20,719 bases of DNA from Cephalothrix simula (GCA_035591015.1 JAXIUW010192512.1:1-20719), one strand, 5' to 3'; shown: positions 1-9,763, numbered from the stretch's first letter. The notes: generated by a model not told the origin, from the sequence alone. Numbers and translations are program-made.

Positions 1-2
1 TT

Positions 3-281
3 CTGTTGACAATTTCAGGGGAAGTGATCGAGAACGCGGCTCAGAATAGTCTTGAGCATGACTCATTTTCGATATGTAGAAAATTTCCTATCGAAAATAA
101 GTCATGCTCAAGACTAGGCTCAGAATACATGACAGACACAGTTACAAAATTCAAGCCTTTAAAATGGCAAAAACAAAGAACAATCAGAACTAATTTTGAT
201 AGAACAACATTAAGGGAATCAAAGAAATTTTTTAAAAGTAAATTTTATGATCTGATGATGTCTGAATTTTATGTGACATAA
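3..281 (+). other. Open frame at the left edge with weak resemblance to the first half of a homeodomain
   Basis: The frame is open from the window edge to TAA at 279-281, with TTTCAG at 13-18 as a possible splice acceptor and no good ATG. Its last third (from about base 174) reads RTIRTNFDRTTLRE then SKKFFKSKFYD. Aligned without gaps to a homeodomain this puts Arg at position 5, Phe at 8, Leu at 13, Phe at 20 and Tyr at 25, all expected. Position 16, almost always Leu, is Ser, and the frame stops before the recognition helix (WFQNR). A 27-bp hairpin lies inside the frame (48-115), which argues against a constrained protein. It could be a terminal exon of an upstream gene, a decayed homeobox fragment or chance. 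Confidence 0.2.
48..115. repeat. Short inverted repeat (27-bp arms) flanked by 11-bp direct repeats
   Basis: The left arm 48-74 (AGTCTTGAGCATGACT... to GATA) and right arm 89-115 (TATCG... to AAGACT) are reverse complements at 26 of 27 positions, with a 14-base loop at 75-88. The block is bracketed by the direct repeat GGCTCAGAATA at 38-48 and 117-127. This is the arrangement left by a small insertion with target-site duplication, or by a templated inversion-duplication. Confidence 0.75.
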
Positions 282-444
282 GCTGATGTCTTGAACATGT
301 TGAACCATATGCATGAGCCATGGTATGTGAAGACTCAAGATTGTTCATAGCTTAATCATCATGATCATACCAAAAACAAATACAATTAAAATTCAACATT
401 GAACTTGCCCATCTTTGGCTACAATTGGCCAATGAATGAATCTA

Positions 445-521
445 TAGCCTGGTTCACATACCCTGCTGGGTTATAAAAACGCCCCGTGAAATTGCGAAAT
501 TGGGGTATGAAAACCAGGCTA
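445..521. mobile_element. Tiny inverted-repeat element (77 bp), TAGCCTGGTT termini
   Basis: The left end is TAGCCTGGTTCACATACCC. The right end is GGGGTATGAAAACCAGGCTA, whose reverse complement matches the left end at all but two or three positions. The left end is preceded by TA (443-444). A partial direct repeat of the inside (GCTGGGTTATAAAAAC, about 465-480) recurs just outside as GCTGGTTATAAAAACT (about 537-552). TAGCCTGGTTCACA-type termini are common in short invertebrate MITEs. It is too small to encode anything. Confidence 0.5.
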
Positions 522-740
522 AATGCGGAGCGCGGGGCTGGTTATAAAAACTATTAAGTTAAGTTAAGTTAAATTTATTGTTTCACTCATTTTGGATGTT
601 ACAATAATATTTTTGAACAAATTTTTTTAAACAATGTATATACAGAAAATGAATCGAAAAATGAAATTAAATTTTGAGAACGAGTAAGAAATAAGACTTC
701 CGGCTGTCGAAGTGCTTACTACGGTATCGCTATAGTTAAG

Positions 741-1200
741 TTGGCCATTTTCCATAATACTTCGTTGCTGATTTTTTTCGTATACTTTAATGCGAAGTGT
801 TTCGGAAAATGGCCATTTTCATCTTGGTTAAACTGGTGCTAATGTTCCGAAAACGGAAATACAGTACGCTTTAGCGGGTTGGCTCTCCATTTAAAAGCTT
901 GGCCATTTTATGAAATACGTTGATACAGCTTTTTCGTTTTGGACTTGTTGTGGAATATGGCGGTTAACATTTTTCATCTTTATTGTACTTCATACATGTT
1001 CTTGAGCGTTTAGGGACAATGGAAATAAAGAATGACCGGCTCTTCTTCTTTTAAATTGGCCAATTTACGTCGTTGCAGCTTTGTTCGTATACTTTAATTG
1101 CGACGTTTGGGAAAATTTCCATTAACTTTTTTTCATCTTGGTGGTAATATTAGTATGTTATATTGGCTGTTCTAGCCACTGGTTCCCATGTTTTGAATCA
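741..1200. repeat. Three diverged tandem copies of a ~157-bp unit
   Basis: Units begin with TTGGCC at 741, 899 and 1056 (spacing 158 and 157). Copies 1 and 3 share TTCGTATACTTTAAT (777-791 and 1084-1098), and TTTTCATCTTGG (about 817-828 and 1130-1141). Copy 2 is more diverged but keeps TTGGCCATTTTATG and TTTTCATCTT at 971-980 in the expected place. The right edge is uncertain. No coding potential is seen. It looks like an old, short satellite or an internally repeated element. Confidence 0.6.
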
Positions 1201-3085
1201 TTTTGTTAGGCGATTCCCTCGTTTTGTATCATTTTTTGTTATTTATCTAAACATCGTAAGAAAATGATCATTTCATAACGATTATTTTGATAATTTATTC
1301 AAGTATTATGTTGTTTGCAGCACGATTTTATTATCATTTACAACGTTCTTGTCATTTTATTGACGATTTTTCCAATAAATTAATTACATCTAAAACTCTC
1401 ATTCAACTGCTAATTAACTCTTCTGCAGTTCAGAGGTTCTAATTTATATTCCATCATCTCTTAGGATTATGAAAATTTATTAAAAGATGTTGTCTCTCAC
1501 AGGAATCAATTTCACAGTGCGGGGGACATATTGACTGACCTTAAATCACATATGGGTATACCCCAAGAATGTGTGAACCTACTCTTGGGTAATCGATGTA
1601 ATAGATTTATTTCACCCACAGAATTATTTCGTGGATTCGCCGTCATAACTAAAAAGTGAAATTGCCATATACTGTAGAGTCATAGTGTGGTAATATGAAC
1701 CAAAAAGGGTTAGCGTATCGGGCACTATAATGGACCCATGCCTTGTCATGGCAAGACAAAATCAAGAATGCATGGAAAAATTGGTCGCCGGACTAAGCCG
1801 AAGTGTAGTTTTATTTCTTGTGCGCCCGAAACATTGCACCTGCATATAAAATGTATAGGCGTTGCTGATTCTTTCCATGAATTCTTGACAAAATGTAGTT
1901 ATACTACAAACCTAAATTCTCTCCGGTAAAGTAAAGAGTGAAATAAACTTTGATAAAGTTTTTGCTAAGAAAGAAGTGAGAAATACAAATAATATACTAG
2001 TAGTTATACTTTTTGGCGATGTTTATATTTTTACCTGCCACCCACAACATGCACTATCTTCTGTGTATATATACTATACATTGTATATTGAAAATTCAGT
2101 ATAACAATGTTTTGATTCACTTGTTCTTGTTGTTATTTGGTCTTATCAGATGCTCATAAAAATCAATAAAAGTGGTCCCTTTGGACAAAAATCAATCTTA
2201 TCCAAATATATGTTGTTCTTCAGGGACTTTATACAAATATCTAAACGGAGAATATCATTAACAATTTACATTTATATTCTGTCAGAAGAAATCGAGCACG
2301 TTACTTTTTTTTAGAAATCTCAATCAAGCCTTGCCAAAGATCATGTGTTTTATCCCTCATGTCACGTCAAAAATCCTAGGATGCACCATAAGCTGTTTCT
2401 CCTAAGATATTATTCTTAGCATGCAGTCATTGCAGTGATTCCGAATAGTGTGAAACAAAATAGGCGGAGATGAGCGTTATGACATTGGGATATTTCTCAA
2501 ATCGCTATGCCAATCTCGGGTGCAGTATCCATTAGGGAATAGGGAATAATTCGTTAGGGTATTATGTATGGTGAAATACTAAATTAAAATTTTGAAAACC
2601 ACGCCAATGGCATGATGTTCACCCGACTAATATTGTTTCATCCGCCATATGGGATGCGAAATCCCCCTAGCGAATTCTTCCGTATTAGTTTATAAATATA
2701 TATTAATATGTCCTTTTAAGTTGCATTATAAGTTTAACTATTTTCATTGTTTACTGTCGAGCTCCTGGGTTCTTACGCCGGCTGCGCGCCTGTAAAGCAA
2801 ACTAATTTAAATGTTAAAAGGAAATAGCCTTCTAGGTACGTATCTTCTGGTAGGCGTAATCTTATGAAGAAAATTTCAATGTTTCAAGAGTCTAGAAATC
2901 TTTAGAACATCTTTTAAGAATATCTGAAAAGGCTGTAGTGTAATCTACTAAAATTTTGTCGTCCTTGAGCATTAGATGGTTTCATCCGTTGTTTGATAAA
3001 GAAATATGTTAAGAAGGTTATTTCTTGATCATATCTATTATGAATGAATGATTTTATTTGAAAAAGGCAAAAGCCTAGCTACTAG
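1201..3085. other. Non-coding stretch, nothing recognised
   Basis: This is AT-rich sequence with frequent stops in all frames. The open frame at 1738-1929 has no family resemblance or exon-like boundaries. I see no RNA gene, repeat array or exon. Confidence 0.6.
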
Positions 3086-3087
3086 GG

Positions 3088-3232
3088 CAGATTAGTTCAT
3101 ACTCCGACGTCAGATTAGTTGAAAATGGTAAATCACCCACCCACCTCTAACTAGTCTGACATAAATCTAACTAATCTGACAAAATCTGATGGACACCCGC
3201 CCTTTAAGCTGACAAAATTTAACTAATCTGAC
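3088..3232. repeat. Cluster of CTAACTAATCTGAC repeats in both orientations
   Basis: Forward copies are CTAACTAGTCTGAC (3147-3160), CTAACTAATCTGAC (3167-3180) and TTAACTAATCTGAC (3219-3232). Reverse-complement copies are GCAGATTAGTT (3088-3097) and GTCAGATTAGTT (3109-3120). Facing copies could pair over about 100 bp. It is probably an end or internal repeat of a small transposon. Confidence 0.6.
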
Positions 3233-3264
3233 ACCAAAAATAAAAAGATGACGCCACCCCAGTT

Positions 3265-3385
3265 GTGCGCAACAAAAATATTTCATAACATTTGTCGCGA
3301 AAGGAAAAAAAATTAAAAATTTGTCATAAAACAAAAAAAATTTCAAAACTTATGTCGTGAAAAAAATATTTCTCAAAAATAATAT
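3265..3385. repeat. Degenerate A-rich tandem repeat
   Basis: Two to three units resemble ...TTTGTCGCGAAA..A-run..., TTTGTCATAAAAC-A-run and CTTATGTCGTGAAA-A-run, at roughly 45-50-base spacing, separated by A-rich tracts. It has no coding potential. Confidence 0.4.
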
Positions 3386-4440
3386 TATAACCGATTGTGA
3401 ATATTGAATCTTATGAATAAAGAATCTTGCTGTGAGAGATAGCTTCTCAAACGAGTCACTAAAGATCTTAGTCGTTGATTTGATTTGAGTTGAGTGTGTC
3501 AATTTCGATAAGATTAGACTTTGACTTCATTAATGTTATGAGTTTCGTGAATGGAAGTGTCTTACCCTCGCATTTGTCTGAATTAAACCATAGCCTCAAG
3601 GTTGCTAGAGGCTAAGAAAGTAAATTTATCAAGAAATTAAGACAAAGAGCTATACTAAGATGTTATAACACAGCGTAAAAGACGAAAAAAGTGAAGTATG
3701 GAGGTTGTGAGAAACCCGTTGAGCTCTTGAAGATTTGTTAAAGACCTTCATTGGCCCTTGCCTCTTAAGGTAAACTCCGCAGCTCTGGCGGTATTACTGT
3801 TGATGACTCTTTTCTTTTCCTCTCCCTTCCTTTGGGAAACTCCCCTCCGTTTGAGGAAATTTCTACAAAGTGATCTTATTCTGACAATTAAATTCTAAAG
3901 TTTATTTCTATTTTGTCGAAATTACTGCATAAACTGTCAGAGCAGGTCAGGGTTTGTCTATACATTGTTTTACATATAGTTTACCTTTGGCTCTGTCCGG
4001 ATGGGAGCCTTCGATCTACAGTATCTCCAGGATATAGCAGTGGTATTAACCTATATTGTATATTTACTCATTTTATGAGTTTACTTTATAATCATTTCTT
4101 CATCATACCTAGTCTGAAGTTACTTATCTTGCTAGTTTTAAGTAAGAAAGAATAGCTTTTAAAATAACATCAAGTTATGATCTAAGTTGATTTGATACTA
4201 ACTTGTAGTGCAGGTAGTTAGCAAATGGCCCCAAATGGCCTTTGAATCATTTTTTGTGGTCAGTGACGTAACGGAGATGTGTGGAGCCCTTAGGAAATCT
4301 GTCGTTCGGGGCCCCCTCTAGTGCTTGAAAATACAATATCCTAGTAGGGACAGGGGAATACGCCAAGACAAACTCAATGCATTGCTGCAGGTAGTTTCGT
4401 CGGTTTCATCGGTTTTTACCCATTCATTTCATGAATGATT
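3386..4440. other. Non-coding stretch, nothing recognised
   Basis: The open frame at 3913-4155 is hydrophobic at its end but has no recognisable motif, no ATG (it starts at TTG) and no exon-like acceptor. I see no RNA gene or clear repeat. Confidence 0.55.
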
Positions 4441-4458
4441 CAGATCAGCGTTTGCAAC

Positions 4459-4525
4459 GGTACCAGTACCGGTACCGGTACCGTCGGTACTGACGGTACT
4501 CGGGCTTCAGTACCGGTACCGGTGT
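4459..4525. repeat. GGTACC/GGTACT hexamer array
   Basis: The array is ACGGTACCAGTACCGGTACC followed by further GGTACCG, CGGTACT, ACGGTACT and, after a 10-base gap, CAGTACCGGTACCGGTG. The hexamer is self-complementary, so the array can pair with itself. It is translated in one frame as a Gly-Thr run, which explains the open frame at 4435-4629; I do not regard that as a gene. Confidence 0.75.
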
Positions 4526-4869
4526 GGCAGGGATCATTTTCCGTAGGGATTATTGTCCTCTTTGTGAGGGAGGACATTCATCCTAGAGGGGACTATCATC
4601 CCTGGGCTTCTTTCGTCGTCTATATTTAAAGTATTTAGCCCGGACCGGCATCCTTCAGTTTCACACCGGCAACGACTCCCAGTACATATAGGTACTGGTT
4701 TATTTTCAATAAACGCATATACACAGTTCACCTTTTTTATCATACCATTGATGCAGCAAACGATTTTGTCGGTCGTGAAACTTAATTCCAGGTTCCTCTA
4801 ATGTTATTACTTTCCTGTCTTTAAGAAATTTAATTAGTATTAGTCTTCAAATTGGCTATGTCTAATGAC

Positions 4870-5522
4870 TGCTAGTATGGCTTGGGAAGTCATCAATATA
4901 ATTATGAGTTGATTGTTCCTTGTGAATCAATGGATTATTCCAATTCTAATAAAGCCTCCAAACGAGTTACTTTAGAATCTAAATCGAATGTTCAAGTAAT
5001 GGCAGTGCAGGGGCATTTCCTATTTAAACACCGAAAATTAAAATGTAAAATAACTCGCTTGCTGAAATTATCCGGATTCCGCAAACAATGATACGAATAT
5101 TTTCGGGTAACTATAAAACGGCAGCGAGTTAGACTGACTTTCAAAATGACCCCAATATCTAACGAACTCTTGAAAAGAACCTATATAAACTTTGACGTAA
5201 CAACACCAAATCAGAATTTATCCCCTAAAAAACTCTTCGAAATTACAATCACAATTATTATGAATCCTAACTCAAAACACCGGAAAACAATAATCTCGGC
5301 TATTCAAAAATTTATCCAAAATTCCAATCGTTTTAATAATAACCATCATACCTAGTCAAGTAATTACACTTATTAGAATGGATGCGTAGTACTCCCTGCT
5401 TGTTATATACGTTTTCTTCATTTGTTCTTTTGTAAATATGACTCTATTCTCCTGCACTAACATTGTACAGCACCCTTTTTGCCTATCGAAGACATCTTAA
5501 ACAAATAAAGTTAAAAAAAAAA
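4870..5522 (+). mobile_element. Probable non-LTR retrotransposon (LINE) 3' end, decayed
   Basis: One frame is open from about 4876 to the stop at 5353-5355, apart from a single in-frame TGA at 5089-5091 (about 158 codons). Its end reads HRKTIISAIQKFIQNSNRF then NNNHHT, resembling the C-termini of LINE-type polyproteins, where a basic/hydrophobic helix ends in a (T/N)xRF motif. It is followed by about 150 bases of 3' UTR, an AATAAA at 5504-5509 and a run of A at 5513-5522, the normal 3' structure of a retrotransposed copy. The reverse transcriptase is absent, so the copy is 5'-truncated. A processed pseudogene of an unknown gene is the alternative. Confidence 0.5.
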
Positions 5523-6759
5523 CTCTATATATCCCTAGAAAGCTAAGAGAATGCCCTATTCAAAAACATAACTTACAGCGTCCTAACCGAAAATGATAAG
5601 ATTCTGGAGCTGTTTATTTAATTTTTTGAAAACAGCTATTTGATCGATTATTTGATTATTGTTTTGTTTTTCCAGCTATTAAAATAATTTCTGTAAAATT
5701 GCTAAATAAACTCTCAGCTACTTGGGTTCAATTTTAGAAACGCCCACGAACTAAAATGGTCACCTGCTTGACAGTTTTCTCCACGTGGTTTGTAGAGAAA
5801 AAAAAAGATTTTTAAACAGGATAAAGACATGATATCGACATTATTTTTTCACTAAAAGGTGCAGGTAGGCTATATATTGTCTTTTCAGTTGGCCAAAAAA
5901 CGAAAAATTGAAAAATTGAAAATGTTGGCCTTAACTCACTGCACCTACCTTAAACTGAAAAAAAAAACACACATGCGGAACGATACAATTAAAAATAGCT
6001 AAATTTGTTTTCCTATCGTCAAAGGCAGAATCCTTAATAGAGACTCCCGTATCATAGAATATTATGAGAAACATCAATGCCATACATCAGCATACATACA
6101 TGTATTGGTACCTTTTAAAATGATTTTATGTTTGAATATCTTGGGAAATCAATTTTCATAAAAATAAGTCTAGAGGTATCGGGTCTGTCAAAACGTTTTC
6201 CATTCACCTGGAATTTTCTCATCGAAGGAAGTCATGTTGGAAATTATTCACAACCAAGAATTTATAGGGGAATTAGGAAGAAGTACAGGGTTAGTGGCAG
6301 ATGTCTTCCTTCCATTTCTGAGCACATTACAAAAGAATTTGTCTGACACATGAGTTAAGGCAAATTAAAAGGGTACTACGGTACTAGCGCCACGCACGTC
6401 AGTTTCAATTACTAGAATTTTGTAATTTATGTAGATATCAGTAGCCAATAATAAATAATATCGCGTAGGAAGATTTGCCACTTGGAGTTCTTTTAACGAA
6501 AATTGAGATCATATGTGATTCATTGGTGTATAGATATCAAAGCCTATTAAATTGGAAGTATTGTAAAATGCAGGCTAGATATACCCTTTCAAACCCTGTA
6601 GGGTCCAATGGATAGAAAACGGTTTGAGTTAAATCCAAGATAACGACGCCAAAAGGTATTCCTGATACTGCTCTATTAAGAGCCTAAACCATTTTGAAAT
6701 CGAAGCAATCGATCATGCGTAAAAATTGATTCCAAAATACTAAAGCGAGTGGTTCAACA
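5523..6759. other. Non-coding stretch, nothing firm
   Basis: The sequence is AT-rich. The open frame at 6128-6346 shows no family resemblance. Around 5858-5950 short facing copies of GTTGGCC/GGCCAA and GGTGCAGGTAGG/CACCTACCTT suggest a remnant of an inverted repeat, but the arms are short. Confidence 0.5.
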
Positions 6760-8044
6760 TGGCCCAACTGGTGGGGTAGGTTAGGCCATCAAGTGGGGCA
6801 AGTTGGACCACCCAGAAATCATTCAGATACATGTATAGGCATGATTGAATAATAAAACGAGTTTAATCCGTGTTATACATGTTATATTAACCTTTTGGAA
6901 TGTTTTTCTTTCTTACAAAAAGTCAGGTTTGGGAATGTGCGTTTTTCCTCGGTCTACCTCTACTCTTAGTTGAAGATAAGTTTTTTTTTGCCTTTTTCTT
7001 CCCATGGGAATTCACAGCTTTATAAGGGGTAGGCTTCTCATAATAAAAATCCTGAATCGATTTTTCTACTTTTCCTCATGCCAAAACTTCAGGTCTAGAC
7101 TACAAATTTAATAGTATAATCGATAAAATTGACCTTTGAGCTATCGTTAGAAAATTAAAAACAATAATACAAGCTATAGTAAACAGTTAATTCAAAAAAT
7201 TGATCTCTAGAAAGGAAGATTTTTATATATAGGATACACATATGTACTTTTAAAAGACAGCTTGTGGGTTATAAGGATGATTTTTCCACGTTTTCTGTGA
7301 TGTACATGGAATCCTCACACGGATCACTCTGTGATTGGCTATTTGGATTATTATAAAAATATAGTGTTCATTTTCTCTTCAATGAGTTAATAGCCCAATG
7401 AGTTAATGATCTGCCCAAGGTCGCTAAAGATTTTTGTCAAGGTTAAACATCATATCAGTGCGAAGTTATCACGTTAGATAAGAGATGAGGTAACATCTGA
7501 AACAATGTCCCAACGTGCCCCACTTCTACTGTCCCAACCTACCGTACCATGACCTTCGATCACAAAACACGTAATATATGAAATTACGAACTCACTCGAG
7601 CAATTCAATTATATACATATTAATTGATACATATATAAGTACTCGATGGCATATAAAGTTCAGCAAAATATTAGTCATTTGTGGAGAAATGTGTGTTTAT
7701 TTGAGAATGTGCATTTCTTTTGTATTCGATAAGTAGTTTGCTATTTGACCATTAACCTTGATAGTTCAAAGCATAGTTCGTTAAACAGTATCAGACTTTT
7801 AATCGATACTCCCTGTCAACCACCCCAAATAGGTTGATGTCGTCAGCATTATAACAGCCCACCCCTGACTTACCTGAAAAAATTTTCCTCCTTGTTTGTG
7901 CTCAAAATATCAACATGCACTGATAGATTACCACCAGAGGTAGGTCATACTATTTGGTCCGAAAATATTCGCAGCGCGATAGTTTTGAAATTAGAGGGGG
8001 TGGCCCAACTGACCCGTGTGTCCAACTAGCCCCAGTCTCCCCTA
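6760..8044. mobile_element. Candidate non-autonomous DNA transposon with GGGGCAAGTTGG-type ends
   Basis: The left block at 6760-6815 contains GTGGGGTAGGTTAGGCCATC and AAGTGGGGCAAGTTGGACCA. The right block at 8001-8044 contains TGGCCCAACTGACCC, GTCCAACTAGCCCC and AGTCTCCCCTA, whose reverse complement (TAGGGGAGACTGGGGCTAGT...) has the same GGGGC(A)AGTTGG theme facing inward. A third related block (GTCCCAACGTGCCCCACTT, 7506-7525, then GTCCCAACCTACC) lies between them. Such GGGGAGACTGGGGCAAGTTGG ends occur on animal DNA transposons. The arms are only partly matched and no transposase is seen, so the exact limits are uncertain. Confidence 0.4.
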
Positions 8045-8192
8045 CTTGCTATTCCCTATAAATTCGCGGTAACATAGTGAGAGCTGTGGTGAGTGAACTA
8101 AACGGAGGCCGGCCCCATTCCAGTGACCCAGTGCATTTATTTCGCACTGCCTTATTTGCCACTTTGAATTTATAATTATGTTTATTTTTTAG

Positions 8193-8318
8193 GATGACAA
8201 GATATGTATGACTTGTGTTGCTACCATTGGTAGAGAGAGTCACAATGGAGAACGTGTGGCCTTGGCTGCCGAGGGCTTCGGCAACAGAATGTGCTTCCTT
8301 GAATCTATGGCCAACAAG
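8193..8318 (+). CDS. RyR: Ryanodine receptor, coding exon 2 (N-terminal domain A)
   Basis: This exon encodes 42 residues, phase 0 at both ends, starting [11 protein letters not shown] and containing LAAEGFGNR followed by CFLES. The [13 protein letters not shown] block is a hallmark of the ryanodine receptor N-terminus (domain A, a beta-trefoil shared with IP3 receptors). The acceptor is a T-rich tract ending TAG at 8190-8192 and the donor is GTAAGA at 8319. In human RyR1/RyR2 the matching exon also starts DDEVV, directly after the initiator exon ending FLRT, so this is coding exon 2 by homology. The loop before LAAEG (around [11 protein letters not shown]) is about three residues longer than in vertebrates. 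The arginine of GFGNR corresponds to RyR1 Arg44. The exon for the first ~15 residues is not identified upstream. Confidence 0.95.
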
Positions 8319-9300
8319 GTAAGATGTCATTTTTAGGACCCACGGTATTATAACGTAATAGTTTTCAAATTCATTAAAAAATATAGGACCTTTGAACTGA
8401 CCGAACCGCTATACTGTCTCAAAAAGGGGGAGCCTTTCGAACATGCTTCACCCTTGTTATCGCCTCCTATAGGCGAAAATATGGATTTTTTATGACTACA
8501 TGTATTGCATAAATTGGAAACTCGGCAAAAAGGGGTGGGTTATACGCGGTTCATTTTTACTTCAACATTTCCCGGGGACCTTTTTGTATATCCTTAGTAG
8601 CTTGGGGGCCACAGGGGTCGTTGCAATGAAGTACAGTATATCCAATCAGTGAAATAATTTCTTGAATTACCACATTTTGGCCATGAACTTTTGCTCGGTT
8701 TTGCCCAGGTTTTGCCCGTAGATATTAGTGAAAATGCCATTTTTGGCGCTTGGAATGCTAAATGTTCGATATTATATACTTGAATGGAGACCAATAGATT
8801 CTGGTCAAAGTATTTGAAGTATAAGTGGGGCACTTTGCTTATTTTGAAAACCTTCCCAATATTTCCATACGTTGTGCATTATTATTATTTGAAAATTTTG
8901 TATTTTAAATCAATAAATATGATACTATCATTACTATCAAGAATGGATCCATATTTGTTACTATCATTATTGGGCAGAGCTGATTTAAAATAGAATTTTG
9001 CGACACTAGTAAAACATCTATTAATGGTTGAAAAAAGTTATTTTATTTTTTCTTTACAAAAATAATTGTTATGTAAGCAAAATTTTTGTAAAATGGTATA
9101 CGTAAATTATTTTTATTAATGCGATTCTAAAAATTATTTTCTAAGTTAATAATATTTTTATTGATTAGTCGCAGTCAGTTTTTACGCAAACTATACTAGC
9201 TATTAAAGTGACTGCCAGGGCTGACTGACCGCTCTCTGTCAGTGTTAAGTGATTTATGTCCTTGCGAAGTTTTGTATGTAACATGGTCTGCTAGCACAAA

Positions 9301-9362
9301 GCAGTAGCACATTTCAATAATGAAATGTGGTAGCACATTTCAATATTGAAATGTGCTACTGC
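9301..9362. repeat. Perfect 19-bp inverted repeat containing a perfect 30-bp palindrome
   Basis: GCAGTAGCACATTTCAATA (9301-9319) and its exact reverse complement (9344-9362) enclose 24 bases. The enclosed part starts a second copy of TAGCACATTTCAATA, so the right half (9330-9359) is itself a perfect 30-bp palindrome. Confidence 0.85.
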
Positions 9363-9653
9363 ACTAAGTCAATCCGGCATGAAGATCCCTTAACCCTTAA
9401 TGAAGACCAATTTCTTAAAATCGTCCTTTGCCGTTCTGTGACATTGTGTGCCATTCTAAACCGTTCTTTGCCATTCTGTGCCGTTCTAAACCAGTCCAAA
9501 TTTTGGAAAGAATGGAAAACCGTTAACGAGAACGGAAAACCGTTATCGGTTATTAGTTGCGATGTCCAAGTCGTCCAGTCAATTTTTCCAAGTTATTTCT
9601 TGTGGGCGTTAAAAAATTTCTGCGTTGCAGCGACTGGTTAATCGACCAGAGTG

Positions 9654-9763
9654 CAGTGTACGAAATAGTGGCAATAGTGATATTTTTTCGATTAAATGAT
9701 CGTCCTTCAAAGGTCCTGATAAGTGATAATGTTAGGTTTCATCAATTTAAGAACCTTGTTTAA
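9654..9763 (+). pseudogene. Possible fragment of a retroelement integrase core
   Basis: One frame reads VYEIVAIVIFFRLNDRPSKV followed by LISDNVRFHQFKNLV and a stop. RPSKVLISDN followed by xxF and a leucine resembles the second catalytic Asp region of LTR-retrotransposon integrases (pattern FxxRxGxPxxIxSDNxxxF, as in BEL/Pao). The rest of the integrase and any LTR are not seen. The stretch is short, so chance similarity is possible. Confidence 0.25.

Noticed and set aside
4435-4743. Open frames on both strands around the GGTACC array
   Set aside because: They are produced by the low-complexity hexamer repeat (Gly-Thr-rich translation) and not by a gene.
8049-8330. 93-codon minus-strand open frame
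   Set aside because: It is the antisense of RyR exon 2 and has no independent support.
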